Assembly: GCF_003014695.1 (NCBI RefSeq)
Contig: NZ_PYAS01000016.1
Location: forward strand, 180,210 to 244,209
DNA: 64,000 bases
From: Dyadobacter jiangsuensis
GTDB taxonomy: Bacteria; Bacteroidota; Bacteroidia; Cytophagales; Spirosomataceae
Direction: 5' to 3'
Made by a program: the position numbers and the translations under genes
In this document: one piece after another, positions 34,901 to 43,410 of the stretch
How the letters are laid out: the number at the start of each line of letters is the position of its first letter
Position numbering within the stretch: the first letter of the stretch is position 1
The notes under the pieces: model-generated
Databases searched by the model: none
The model's input: only the letters and a program-made list of their open reading frames with translations
Told to the model about the DNA's origin: nothing

Positions 34901-36419
34901 ACCCGGAAACCTCGGTCACAAACACGGCAAAGTCGTAAATCCCCAGCACGTCGCCGGCAGAAAGGCTGGTCAGCTTCTGTCCCGCAGGCAATGCGACGCT
35001 TGGATGCTCGGGACTACAAACCGTAAATACCCCGCTTTGCAACGCACAGCCCGGGATTTTCAGCTTGTTTGTCGTATCGGCCCCTACCGCGCCGGGGAAA
35101 TTGGAATAGTAATCGCCCAGCTGCCCGGGATCAACGCTTTGGCATCCTGAGGCCTGAACAGGCAGGTTCATCGGGTCTGAGAGCGCGATAGGAAGATCCA
35201 ATTCGTCCTGCTCGTCACCGCTGACCGTATAAGGCTGGCTATTTTCCGGTTCACCTACCGGGCAGCCACCGGAAGATGAAACACTCTGAATAGCAAACTC
35301 GTATTTTGCCCCTTCAAGCCCTGTAACTGTCGCGCTGGCTGCCGATACTTTCTGGCTAGTCCATTTCAGCTCGCCTTCCTTCCTGTACAAAACATGATAC
35401 CCATCTACATCCTGTTGTGAGTCCCAACCGAGCTGAACCCTCCCAGGCCCGGATTCATTGATGGTAAATTTCTCCGGTGAAACACAAGGCTTACCATACC
35501 TGAACCATGTGACCTCACTCTGCCCGTCGTTGGCAAACACCACCTCATTTCCATCCGCATCAATCTCATGCACGGTCACACGCGCCGCATACCGGGCACC
35601 GCGCTCCAAGGCCCCTATGATACTATTGCCAATGCCGGTATTGCCCGGATAGAAAGTGCCCGGGTTACCTTTATCATCGATCACCGGGTTCACGCAGGCA
35701 TCCAGTGCCTCTGTCGGCTCGTAGCCATCCGGGACTTTGCACACTTTCAGATCGTAGCTGGTGATGTTCCCGGGTAGCCGGTAATGCCTTGGCATCCATT
35801 GTATATCTACCCGCTGCGGCTGATTCATTGTAAGTTCAGCACCATTGAAAGGAATGTTGATGATCGGCGGTAGTGGGGTGGTGATACTGAAATAGGTTTC
35901 ACCGATATTGGAAACTTCCCGGCCTGTGCCTGCTTCGAGCGCTTGCACACGGAAGGTATAGAAACCCTCTGGCAAGCTCGTCCTCAATGGATTCCCATTT
36001 AAACCCTGCTCTTCAATCGCGCCCGCCAAAAAGTAATCGTTTTGCAGCTGCGCGCCGCTCAGGCGCACGATCACGCCCCGGTCCAGGGTGATCAGCCCCG
36101 CCGGGATGTACCCCTCCTGGCTGGCTACGCGGACACCCGGCCCATCCAGGCTCCATTTCAGATACACCTGGATGCTGCTTTTGGTCAAATCTTTCAGCAG
36201 CAGGTTGACCATCAGCGCCGTATTACTACTGAAATAGGTCGAAAGCCTTGCGTTAGGCTGAGCAGCAATGAATGCCTGAGCGGTGACCGGGTAGTTCTGG
36301 TCAGTGGTTTGGGCATGAACTTCTTTTGGACTACAACATGCTGTCACTAAGAATAGCATGAAGCGAAAAAGACGTGGCATTAGTCCAGATTTACTAGATA
36401 ATTCGAAACTGTTATTCAT
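28989..36419 (-). CDS. Giant TANFOR/FN3/Ig-like surface protein with C-terminal WHH nuclease toxin
   Basis: 2476 residues. The first ATG (36419) or the one 13 codons on gives a signal sequence; it contains VTAC, a possible lipobox, and ends VHAQ. Residues ~38-400 match the TANFOR type of Bacteroidota surface proteins (VTAQAFIAAQPNARLSTYF, SLPEGFYTFRVQALEAGTG). FN3 domains lie near 310-400 and 700-870. About ten Cys/Trp Ig-like modules (GCDGDVRWSPG type) fill ~870-1660. A Cys-containing region and helices follow. A pretoxin segment with a hydrophobic stretch (~2290) precedes the nuclease: WHH at 2439-2441 in TWHHVEDSKTMILVPFDIHD, then HTGG. This is the HNH/Endo VII-like WHH DNase family. There is no T9SS tail, so the export route beyond Sec is open. 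SUKH immunity gene follows. Confidence 0.88.
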   Translation of the reverse strand: MNNSFELSSKSGLMPRLFRFMLFLVTACCSPKEVHAQTTDQNYPVTAQAFIAAQPNARLSTYFSSNTALMVNLLLKDLTKSSIQVYLKWSLDGPGVRVASQEGYIPAGLITLDRGVIVRLSGAQLQNDYFLAGAIEEQGLNGNPLRTSLPEGFYTFRVQALEAGTGREVSNIGETYFSITTPLPPIINIPFNGAELTMNQPQRVDIQWMPRHYRLPGNITSYDLKVCKVPDGYEPTEALDACVNPVIDDKGNPGTFYPGNTGIGNSIIGALERGARYAARVTVHEIDADGNEVVFANDGQSEVTWFRYGKPCVSPEKFTINESGPGRVQLGWDSQQDVDGYHVLYRKEGELKWTSQKVSAASATVTGLEGAKYEFAIQSVSSSGGCPVGEPENSQPYTVSGDEQDELDLPIALSDPMNLPVQASGCQSVDPGQLGDYYSNFPGAVGADTTNKLKIPGCALQSGVFTVCSPEHPSVALPAGQKLTSLSAGDVLGIYDFAVFVTEVSGSGAFSGRGLVRMPFMEGTLALAEFSGLKATTSGDGAGGCVYEAAEFKILSVSQAEVAAARSKLTGALAKRTDPAAYTGTLADALARYDSVPATAGAQARCSYQAAIVGATQQIKEALQQVLSDNPTPAVNNLIAKIDSLIGGLAGNSKVDSLPQKYQELISQIDTWKQERQQPGGGDGSTDPVYQIRNVRVNNITYQGAVISWEGPVGVSKYVIEYTDKDGAVLQETVQETQIDLARLRGGMQYNYKITAYKDNQAVASVEGAFLTDMRSVPRPENLQYVRIDEESVKITWDKNRLHDSYMLVYTDRNGVRHTVYPTDNAIVLRGLDPSQFYDYEVVAYDRARLASDPANARIASSEKCELGIVVQNARTTASLAGNVHILTIAGCIATPGTENPIAWSNGTAGISQTNGQIVFGDGEIAQISTGNTPLIGATRMLTVKPSKNTFYTATCAMGKGAATKICTYSVEVKVSSPDCGSRFAITVSSGQQTGTSVSVTSAAMVELKATGCDGDVRWSPGLGSGNELKLTPIKNMLVSAQCLKGENICYSNTVDIKVLPAETPEPVQTCKDKLLYSSTDPYTAAIEVYSYAGSFLLSDGIKDYNSTPLSRVSVPSLNVSNIYVATFPNGCKTSIQIPNKFEIVLSKNGSGIVGDGYDISAIRYDNQSQLRMLARTACNGRIVWTNDQDDSFESEGPWLEFGATPYPPDIHPYPSLTTTYYATCFANDGTLYQATNPKTLIVPSEECIVMIGKTQYGKGESVSLAVRSCVGNVQWEKDGKPFTNGRALEDVALKEAIYKATCDMPACSVSKRITVSGCGLVVKQTKLSERPGDDIILNATGCATKINWMDSDGTVVDAGAELRVSPRQTTSYKAVCELTDCSFTIEVEVPVIMPPLVVCENLSTQAQPAVIRKGELNDIVLTAAGCTDGTTIWNGPGLPTDTKGVGQEQQVIAKGVKDLAVYSVKCQKDVVGETEATIEVPAQIRLDLIAEPSSVEKGQKTTLIAEGCGGGLITWSGGVTKTCAAPCRVEGVVINVPSTFTATCVSGTETLAKQVKVSVKTPIAGPSGNDYTSVFGPDCASFAAYVYPSDRANAVDYPYFAGTKLKFETSNCNGGTVRWRLLEGGTVDILNESPKETTTYIAQCVVGGAVCAESVRTIDIVDFSCEDFSVAYEQVNGQFKFYPTWCVGTQTVKSITLFKNNGTTENLQIGGTNAYWPDIDDLNAIEFKCTPEMRYPDRSCYHTLYFSDNKIVRGQDKPYNEKFGTELSSERTSEGNNANLVDCQSQYPMSNLMGSYFDALVCNTIYQYQGVDNVLSEADAKSYLENLQRTLASDPAFSKYSFDFSAVTPKALAAAMLSETPCKTAGALLGKAVDGSESADTYNNVIRNTFPIINQKLLGEECIDPPTTIADAAPTTGRVAALEIDYNRYFIAPDGMAVKLPTGAVPKFSNFGGRWAAPPAGTLQGFTLADGREFFAEITHSPSRFVGYLLKMSPICEPREYYDKDLFYLPSGKNPVYYFAQQQGGGQCGYNWIEANYTFQPGSGRATIEISPELTGPYNNTTRFKECVEDGDWITGSDGVRRKTITESGSKFNLEDRSGNITVTGDWKAFSKCPECKQVAEQALQSALTKARAANGGKLSEQTSVIAKNTQNYGDAGVVEYADMKLGDILKNLAQTYNSLLDRAKVPTEAWEPGKQFYVRDETAVISGAIDQALEEATELPQLVGLGLTLASDPEGARKQLESFAQELDWEKAKEIAVEVARGAVFADEFEKGGKYARHATGRAGVVLAKTVATGGVLTAVMLAPSKLKKGTELLKGWIVDLSKVKLINGRFPINSQMYAGRKYSFDIDQNLPLQAKYAGEVPGVVKARIDALGAKYPNGVDFDELGFARFEPYTVMVNGREAKVTIQTSGSRDVDFAEADRLMGIDKIYRGENELTWHHVEDSKTMILVPFDIHDQVKHTGGIAVYKNDVSVEE

Positions 36420-36464
36420 TGAGCAGGTCGATGCTAAATTGTCAACTTTGTCCGATGCTAAAAC

Positions 36465-39400
36465 CTATTCTAGGGTCGGCACCTTGATCTTATCACTGAA
36501 ATATTGGTTTGTTGTCTCAGGGTCAAAGTTTGATCCAATTTGGACCGGGAGACGTGGCGCTGCGCTGGTGTTATACTGACATGAGGAGAAGAGCTTCCAC
36601 CAGGTGTCATTAGTTCCTGTACAATTAGGTCTAACTCGAATTGAAATCTGGTCGCCCTGTGAGAAAGAAACTGAGGCTTCGTAAACACCATTATTACCCA
36701 TGGAAATACAACCACTATTAATAGCTTCTCTGCCATTCACAGTTATAATCAATTGGTCAGGCTTGGCACTTGCCATAAAACCAAATGTAATTTTGCCTGA
36801 CTCAAACATGGTATAGTCCCCGCTAAATCCTGCATCGCCTCCAATTGAATTCAGATTCAAATCACACGCTGATACAACCGGAGGTGCGTCAGCTACCACC
36901 CTGAATTGTTTCTCTGAACCTTTACAACTTTCGGAATCGCCGCATCTGACACGGAAAGTCCGGGTACCGGATGCATTAAATGTCCCCGGCCCACCTTCCA
37001 GCCATTCAATATTTCCAAACGTACAGGATGCGTCGATATTCACACTCGCGCCATTAGTCACATTGATCTGATCGCTGAAAGTACCCGAGCCATTGACTCG
37101 GAAAATGGGCGTCCCGGCGATACAAATGCTCAGAGTGCCGGAAGCCGAACTTTCAACGACACCACATTCGGTGTTCACCGAGCAATAGGCTGTATAGGTT
37201 CCTGTTTGCGAGGTTTGGATACGGTCGCCTGTCTGCCCTGTATTCCAGCGGACACTTCCTCCGTTACAGCCATAAGCAACCAGGGTTGCAGTGTTAAAGC
37301 CTGACATAGTAACGTTCGGAACCGTTATCTGTGGCGCGCCTGGGCAGTTTCTGATCGTTACGTTTCCTCCATCACTGCTGGAGGCGCTACCACAATCATT
37401 TCGAACTGTACAGGTTACAGAATACTGCCCGCCCTGATTTACACCAATACTACGATCGGTAGAACCATTACTCCATTGTAAAGAACCGCCATCGCAGCCC
37501 TGTGCCGTGAGCGTTCCCCAACTGCCGTTGGTAATCGTAATATCATCGACTGCTACCCATGGAGCGGAAGGCGGACTGCAAGGCGCGTTTTGAATAGTCA
37601 CATTCGCCCCATCGCTGCTGGTCGCACTACCGCAATCATTACGCACTGTACAGGTTACAGAATACTGCCCGCCCTGATTTACACCAATGCTACGATCGGT
37701 AGAACCATTACTCCATTGTAAAGAACCACCATCGCAGCCCTGGGCCGTAAGCGTTCCCCAACTGCCGCTGGTGATCGAAATATCATCGACAGCCACCCAC
37801 GGAGCCGAAGGCGGATTACAAGGTGCATTCTGCACAGTCACGTTCGCGCCATCGCTGCTGGTCGTGCTGCCACAGTCGTTGCGTACGGTACAGGTTACCG
37901 AGTACTGCCCGCCCTGGTTGACACCAATGCTACGGTCGGTAGAGCCATTGCTCCATTGCAAGGAGCCGCCCTCGCAGCCCTGTGCCGTGAGCGTTCCCCA
38001 ACTGCCGTTAGTGATTGTAATATCATCCACGGCCACCCACGGTGCCGAAGGCGGATTACATGGCGCATTCTGCACATTGACAGTCCCCCCATCACTGCTG
38101 GAAGCGCTTCCGCAATCATTACGAACGGTACAGGTGACAGAATACTGCCCGCCCTGATTTACCCCGATGCTACGATCGGTAGAGCCATTGCTCCATTGCA
38201 AGGAGCCGCCCTCGCAACCTTGGGCAGTAAGCGTGCCCCAACTGCCGTTGGTAATCGTAATATCATCCACAGCCACCCACGGAGCCGAAGGCGGGTTGCA
38301 AGGCGCATTCTGCACATTCACATTCGCCCCATCGCTGCTGGTCGCGCTGCCGCAATCGTTTCGAACCGTACAGGTTACCGAGTACTGTCCGCCCTGGTTT
38401 ACCCCGATGCTACGATCGGTAGAGCCATTGCTCCATTGCAATGACCCGCCCTCGCAACCCTGAGCAGTAAGAGTTCCCCAGTTGCCATTCGTAATCGTAA
38501 TATCATCCACAGCCACCCAAAGAGCCGACGGTGGCGGGCAGGGCCTGTCATAAACATTAACCGTAATACTCGCCCCAGGGCCTTCTCCACCTTCGTTGAC
38601 GCATTTGGCCCAGTAAGTCGTATTCTCATTCTGGACACGCTCGCCGCCGGTGAAACCGACCGGAACTGTCCACACCAGCGTGCCAGTATCACAGTATCCC
38701 GTCACATTGGCCCTGGAACCTTTTTCGATATTGGTAGCAGATGCCGACAGGTGCGGCAAATTCGGCGCGGGCGTGTACACCGATACGGTAACACTGGCCC
38801 CCGGGCTTTCGCCTCCTTCATTGACACATTTGGCCCAATAGGTCGTGTTCTCTGCTTGGACTCGCTCACCGCCCGAGAACCCGACAGGCACAGTCCATAC
38901 GAGCGTACCGCTATCGCAGTAACCGTTAACAGTAGCAGCGCTACCTTTTACAATGTTGGCGCTCGATACCGATAAATGCGGCATGTTCGGCGCAGGCGTG
39001 TAGACCGAGACCGTAATGCTGGCCCCGGGACCTTCCACGCCCTGGTTGACGCATTTAGCCCAATAAGTAGTATTCTCATTCTGCTGCCGTTGGCCCCCAC
39101 CGAAACCGACGGGAACGGTCCAAACCAAGGCCCCCGACGGGCAAGTCCCGTAGACATTGGCCATGCCGCCTTTGACGATACTCATATTCTCTGCCGATAG
39201 CACAGGTGCCGACGGCTTGACCAGCGTCCGCTGCGAGGCGCGCTCGGAAGCAGCCTGATCGTATTTGTTGTGGGCGATTACCTGATAGTAATAGGTAACG
39301 CCCTCGGAAAGGCCGCTATCATTAATAGAAGTTACACCCATCCCCACCTGGCCGATGGTTTGCGGATTTGAAAAATCGGGCGATGACGACCTGAGTACCG

Positions 39401-41528
39401 TGTAACCATCCTCGTTATACGCATTATCTTTCCAGGAGAGCGTCAGGCTACCAGTAGCCACATTACTAAATGCAAGATCAGAGGGAGCAGCAGGCGGCAG
39501 GTACAATACGTTGATCGTAATGCTGGCCGAGGTCTTGCTCTGGCAGCCGGTCTGATCATTGCGGCAAACCGCCCGGTAAGTCGCTGTCGAGGCGAGTGTC
39601 ACCGCCGGGTTTGGCAGGTTGGCCTGCCCCAGGTTTTCCCAAACCAGTCTATCGCCACCCGTACAACTACCACTAAGGGTTACCCTTCCGTTCCGGTCGA
39701 TGGTATTGTTGGGCGCATTGGAATACAATGCCGGCATTTGCGGCTCGGCCAGCACACGCACCGTTTTGGTTGCCTCGGGGCTATAACAGCCATTCAGATT
39801 GCAGCGCACGGCATAGGAGTAGTCTCCGGGCTGGCCGGAGAAGCTGACATTGCGAACCAGATCCCCCGAACCGCCGGCGGCAAATGCAGCGACGCCAGGA
39901 ATCTTCCATTCCATGATCCCCACACAATTTTCTGCACGCAAGTCAGTGCTTTCGTAGCTGCATATCACATCGCGGCCTGCCGTCAGCGTGGGCTTGGGCA
40001 ATGATTCATATACGGTAATTTTCAGCGAATCCGAGCTGGCCGCAACGCAGTATTTGTCCCGGCATTTAACCCAGTAGGTCGTTGTTTCCAATGGTTTCAC
40101 CTGAATGGCCGCGCCGATAGCACCTGTGCTCCATACCAGTTCTTTGCCCTCGCAACCCGATGCGGTAAGTGTTGCCGGGAATTCGCGGCAAATGCTGTTG
40201 TTAAACACACTGGCCGATATGCCGGGCTTCTGGTTATGCGTCGCCTGAATGTCCAACTCACCGGGCGTGAGCGCGAACCTCATTTCCGAACCGGTAGATA
40301 ACTTGTAACGATCAGAAGCAAACTGCCCACGCTCACTGTCCTTGACAAAAGACTCATAATGCCCATTGATGTACCGGAAGCTGTACCAGAGCATAGGCGC
40401 ATCCGGCGGTCCGGCGGCCGGCGATCCGCCACCACACCAGGGAAGCGCGATCTGGCCAAGCATCGAGGCTGTCACCTGGCCATTGCACGAGTAGTCGGCA
40501 CTCAACTTGGAGAGCGACATGTCGAATTTGTTCAGCTCGTCGGTGTAGCCTTGTGCAAGCGAGAATACGTTTTCCGCGACCACACTTCCCACCAGCCCTT
40601 TACCGTCCAAGAAAAGGTTACTGCCACTTGCGGAACCCAGGGTAACTCCCGGCCGCAGTTTGAAAAACGCAGGAAGCCTTACGCGGAACGAGGGGAATGC
40701 GATCCCCTGCCAGGCGGCCCCGGACACCTGCGCACACGAAGGAACCCCGTCCGGGTTTCGGAAATCACTCAGATCGATTTGCGCCTGATCACTGCCTGTA
40801 AATTGAAAACCAAGATCAGGGTAATTAGCAGAATGGAACGCGGCGGCCGGCGACCCGGAGGCGGAAACCTTTCCGCTGATCAATATATCCTTCCAATCCC
40901 CTACATGCTGACCTGAGAATGTAATCGCAAGCGGCCCGCTGGCGGGCTTTCCATCGGCTGTTTCCAATGCTACCAGGTTCGAGACTTTAATTTGACCCGA
41001 TAATTCAAATTCTTTGAACGCCCCACAGGAAAAATCCAGCTTGGAGTTTTTATCAAGGCCCATTAAGAAGTTATTTCCCAAACGAGGAACAGCAAATTCT
41101 TTAAAATCACCGTCCAAAGTGCTTTCCAAAATCGGCAACGCGCCCGCAAAACCACTTTTACCTGAAACCGCGATTTCATTGGAGCCAAAATAAAGGTCGG
41201 TCTGTGAATCGTGCACACGGAAGCGTGCACCCGCAGCGAGCTTAGCGCCTGTGGGCGTGATATCCATGGACATAACTACCACATCATAGCCCACGCCCGA
41301 GATCGTAGCGCGGAAGATGACCGGCAGGCTGGCAATCTCTTTCATCGTGGCAGGCACATTGATCCCACCGGCGACCACCTTGATGATACGTCCCTGGGAC
41401 TCTGCCGCCTGCATGGCCGCATCGATCTCCGCCTGGGTAGGTTGAGCGGCCTTCGGAGCTTTTCCGAAGACGCAGTTCTGAACAAACAGAACCAGCAGAA
41501 AGCTTAGAAAAAGAAAAAATGATCTCAT
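36465..41528 (-). CDS. Repeat-rich secreted Ig/FN3-like surface protein
   Basis: 1687 residues with a signal peptide (hydrophobic residues 4-22, ending VFGKA). The N-terminal ~400 residues form a beta-rich domain I do not recognise. Cys/Trp Ig-like modules (LTASGCEGKELVWSTGA, SGSCTGGDRLVWENLG), one FN3 domain (PPAAPSDLAFSNVATGSLTL), three 75-residue repeats (GTLVWTVPVGF, ENTTYWAKCVNEGG), five 80-residue repeats (WGTLTAQGCEGGSLQWSNGS), two more divergent modules and a C-terminal galactose-binding-like region follow. No T9SS tail is visible. It lies 45 bp upstream of the toxin gene, whose Ig-like modules are of the same kind. Together they look like a surface fibre or adhesin pair. The near-identical DNA repeats suggest variable length between strains. 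Confidence 0.8.
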   Translation of the reverse strand: MRSFFLFLSFLLVLFVQNCVFGKAPKAAQPTQAEIDAAMQAAESQGRIIKVVAGGINVPATMKEIASLPVIFRATISGVGYDVVVMSMDITPTGAKLAAGARFRVHDSQTDLYFGSNEIAVSGKSGFAGALPILESTLDGDFKEFAVPRLGNNFLMGLDKNSKLDFSCGAFKEFELSGQIKVSNLVALETADGKPASGPLAITFSGQHVGDWKDILISGKVSASGSPAAAFHSANYPDLGFQFTGSDQAQIDLSDFRNPDGVPSCAQVSGAAWQGIAFPSFRVRLPAFFKLRPGVTLGSASGSNLFLDGKGLVGSVVAENVFSLAQGYTDELNKFDMSLSKLSADYSCNGQVTASMLGQIALPWCGGGSPAAGPPDAPMLWYSFRYINGHYESFVKDSERGQFASDRYKLSTGSEMRFALTPGELDIQATHNQKPGISASVFNNSICREFPATLTASGCEGKELVWSTGAIGAAIQVKPLETTTYWVKCRDKYCVAASSDSLKITVYESLPKPTLTAGRDVICSYESTDLRAENCVGIMEWKIPGVAAFAAGGSGDLVRNVSFSGQPGDYSYAVRCNLNGCYSPEATKTVRVLAEPQMPALYSNAPNNTIDRNGRVTLSGSCTGGDRLVWENLGQANLPNPAVTLASTATYRAVCRNDQTGCQSKTSASITINVLYLPPAAPSDLAFSNVATGSLTLSWKDNAYNEDGYTVLRSSSPDFSNPQTIGQVGMGVTSINDSGLSEGVTYYYQVIAHNKYDQAASERASQRTLVKPSAPVLSAENMSIVKGGMANVYGTCPSGALVWTVPVGFGGGQRQQNENTTYWAKCVNQGVEGPGASITVSVYTPAPNMPHLSVSSANIVKGSAATVNGYCDSGTLVWTVPVGFSGGERVQAENTTYWAKCVNEGGESPGASVTVSVYTPAPNLPHLSASATNIEKGSRANVTGYCDTGTLVWTVPVGFTGGERVQNENTTYWAKCVNEGGEGPGASITVNVYDRPCPPPSALWVAVDDITITNGNWGTLTAQGCEGGSLQWSNGSTDRSIGVNQGGQYSVTCTVRNDCGSATSSDGANVNVQNAPCNPPSAPWVAVDDITITNGSWGTLTAQGCEGGSLQWSNGSTDRSIGVNQGGQYSVTCTVRNDCGSASSSDGGTVNVQNAPCNPPSAPWVAVDDITITNGSWGTLTAQGCEGGSLQWSNGSTDRSIGVNQGGQYSVTCTVRNDCGSTTSSDGANVTVQNAPCNPPSAPWVAVDDISITSGSWGTLTAQGCDGGSLQWSNGSTDRSIGVNQGGQYSVTCTVRNDCGSATSSDGANVTIQNAPCSPPSAPWVAVDDITITNGSWGTLTAQGCDGGSLQWSNGSTDRSIGVNQGGQYSVTCTVRNDCGSASSSDGGNVTIRNCPGAPQITVPNVTMSGFNTATLVAYGCNGGSVRWNTGQTGDRIQTSQTGTYTAYCSVNTECGVVESSASGTLSICIAGTPIFRVNGSGTFSDQINVTNGASVNIDASCTFGNIEWLEGGPGTFNASGTRTFRVRCGDSESCKGSEKQFRVVADAPPVVSACDLNLNSIGGDAGFSGDYTMFESGKITFGFMASAKPDQLIITVNGREAINSGCISMGNNGVYEASVSFSQGDQISIRVRPNCTGTNDTWWKLFSSCQYNTSAAPRLPVQIGSNFDPETTNQYFSDKIKVPTLE
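37353..38545. repeat. Five tandem 240-bp coding repeats
   Basis: The same 80-codon unit occurs five times in phase with a strict 240-bp period; the landmark ATC(G/A)CTGCTG recurs at 37371, 37611, 37851, 38091 and 38331. Units differ mainly at third codon positions and at a few residues (GCEGG/GCDGG, ATSSDGA/ASSSDGG). This is a protein repeat inside the 1687-residue surface protein and not a CRISPR or IS. Confidence 0.9.
38550..39220. repeat. Three tandem ~225-bp coding repeats
   Basis: Three copies of a ~75-codon unit (TPAPNxPHLS ... VWTVPVGFxGGxR ... NTTYWAKCVN) precede the 240-bp array in the protein. They are more diverged than the 240-bp units. Confidence 0.8.
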
Positions 41529-41579
41529 GGAAATAGGCGCGGTAGCCGAGCTGCCGGAATAAACGTTTGTTGATGAAGG

Positions 41580-43403
41580 TTAGAGGACAGAGAAGTTATA
41601 AACCAGCCCAAGCGTGGCCGTCAGCTCCGAGAAAGAAGGGATGTAGCGCTCGGTGCTTACATTCTTCCTATCCAGGTATATCACATTGAAATTCAGGTTC
41701 AACTGCCGGGTGAGTCCGGCCGAGGCCCCGGCCCGAAGGTTCAGGATCGACTGATCCACCGACGACATTTCGCCTGTCGTGTAAGTCCCTGAAAGCTGCG
41801 TCTTCCATTGCACACCGGTTTCCGAGCCGAACCCCTTGGTGATGCCCAGCGAAGGCCCCCACTGCTTGCCGGAGATCCCAAAAATATCGCTGGCCGAATA
41901 GTAGACCGAAGCGGACACATTCAGTTTCAGGGGTTTCAACCCATAATTATAGTCCAGCGACAGGTTACTCAGGTTGTTACTAACCTCTGAGCTCCCCTGC
42001 TGGTCACTCCCACGTTGGATAACCGTATTAAATCCCACGCTCTGAGTGATATTTTCGCTGCGGGAGGGCAGCACAATGTTCAAACCGGCCTGGATATTCT
42101 GGTTCACCTGCCGGAAATTGATCGTATCCAGCGCCTGGTAAGGCGTTACCTGCCTGAGGTAATCGTAAGTCGGACGCAGATTGGAATAGCTGGTAAAATT
42201 CGAGTAGCTGGCCATCACCGTCAGCCACTCCGCAGGAACATAGGTCACATTGGCCGCCCCGACCCAGCGCCGGAGCGTTTTCAGCTTTTGTTTCTGAACA
42301 TTATCATGCTGAATCCCGGCATTGACACTCGCATTGAGCTTTCCCTGGAAAAGCTGACCCGCCAGCTTCGCCGAGATATTTTCCAGGTCGTCGGCAAAAT
42401 AGTAAGCGCCCAGCGTGCGGTAACCCGGCTCGATACGGCTGTAATCGACCCCTGCATTGAAACCCTTGCCGCGGTAGGTAACCCCGCCTTTGATTGCTTT
42501 TTTATATTCGGTGCTCGCATTCGGCGGCAGCGTGCCCAGGTAACTGTTGAATGCATCGCGGGAAGTGCCCTCGCTGCTCGCGCGGACATCGTTGGTAATG
42601 CCCGAAACGGCTATTTCACCATCCAACAGCCATTCCTTCTGAATGGCCTTGGCCAGTTTGACCGATGCCACCGCATTCTGCTGCGGGTACAGATAATAAT
42701 CGTCAAGCGTGTAGGGCAACGAGTTTACGCGGTCTTTGGCGGTAAAGAAAATCAGCTCGACCTTGTCTTCCTTTTTGCGGTAGCCCAGCTGAATGCCCGC
42801 GCCGCTTCTTTTGTAGGAAGGGATATTATTGCGGACCGCCGCACCGTAGGTGCTGAAACTGCTGTCCACCCGCACCGCACGCCGCAGGTTCCCCAGCATT
42901 AATCCAAAATAGAATGGCTTGTCCTTCGGCCGGTATTCAAGCCCGACCCCATCGTAACGGTGACCTGCCAATGTCAATGGCGAAAAGTTCAACGAGCACA
43001 CGCCCGCACTCAGCGTGAAGCCCTTATAAGTTGGTTTAATGACAAACCGGTTGAAAGGCTGGATAAACCTATGCTTACCATCGAAAGGATGCGACCAGTT
43101 AATATTCTGGTTAGATAAACTAAAACTGACCGGCATCCGGACTTTGCCAAACAGGTCGACGCTCAGGTTACCTGTGAAGAGTGTATTGAACGGGATATTC
43201 CTGCCTTGAATGCCGTCTGGCCGGTAGTATACAAAGTTGGCGGCTGCCATCCCGGTAATGCTCACGCTCTTTTTGAGGACGTCTTTGGCGTTGATGTTTT
43301 TAAGATCGCCCAGCGGCGAGCGTCCGAGCTTCTCCAAGTCTTGTCCCTCACAGACCGAGCACAACAGCAAACCGCCTAAGCAGGCTTTTAGAATTTTATA
43401 CAT
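41580..43403 (-). CDS. Outer membrane beta-barrel protein of the surface-protein operon
   Basis: 607 residues with a signal peptide (ending CEGQ, about 20). The mature protein is a succession of amphipathic strands with aromatic ends (NFVYYRP, GVTYRGKGFNAGVDYSRIEPG, LNLNFNVIYLDRK) ending ELTATLGLVYNFSVL. This is the pattern of a transmembrane beta-barrel with the final strand at the C-terminus. No plug or TonB box is seen. It is 7 bp downstream of the SprB-repeat gene and 51 bp before the Ig-like gene. In gliding Bacteroidota, SprB-like adhesins need a PorP/SprF-type barrel for secretion; this barrel is longer (SprF is about 330 residues) but may be a functional counterpart (inference). Confidence 0.75.
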   Translation of the reverse strand: MYKILKACLGGLLLCSVCEGQDLEKLGRSPLGDLKNINAKDVLKKSVSITGMAAANFVYYRPDGIQGRNIPFNTLFTGNLSVDLFGKVRMPVSFSLSNQNINWSHPFDGKHRFIQPFNRFVIKPTYKGFTLSAGVCSLNFSPLTLAGHRYDGVGLEYRPKDKPFYFGLMLGNLRRAVRVDSSFSTYGAAVRNNIPSYKRSGAGIQLGYRKKEDKVELIFFTAKDRVNSLPYTLDDYYLYPQQNAVASVKLAKAIQKEWLLDGEIAVSGITNDVRASSEGTSRDAFNSYLGTLPPNASTEYKKAIKGGVTYRGKGFNAGVDYSRIEPGYRTLGAYYFADDLENISAKLAGQLFQGKLNASVNAGIQHDNVQKQKLKTLRRWVGAANVTYVPAEWLTVMASYSNFTSYSNLRPTYDYLRQVTPYQALDTINFRQVNQNIQAGLNIVLPSRSENITQSVGFNTVIQRGSDQQGSSEVSNNLSNLSLDYNYGLKPLKLNVSASVYYSASDIFGISGKQWGPSLGITKGFGSETGVQWKTQLSGTYTTGEMSSVDQSILNLRAGASAGLTRQLNLNFNVIYLDRKNVSTERYIPSFSELTATLGLVYNFSVL

Positions 43404-43410
43404 AGCCTGT

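Noticed and set aside
37353..39220. Regular repeats that could suggest a CRISPR array
   Set aside because: The units are 225-240 bp, in frame, and encode Ig-like protein modules. There are no short repeats with unique spacers and no cas genes.
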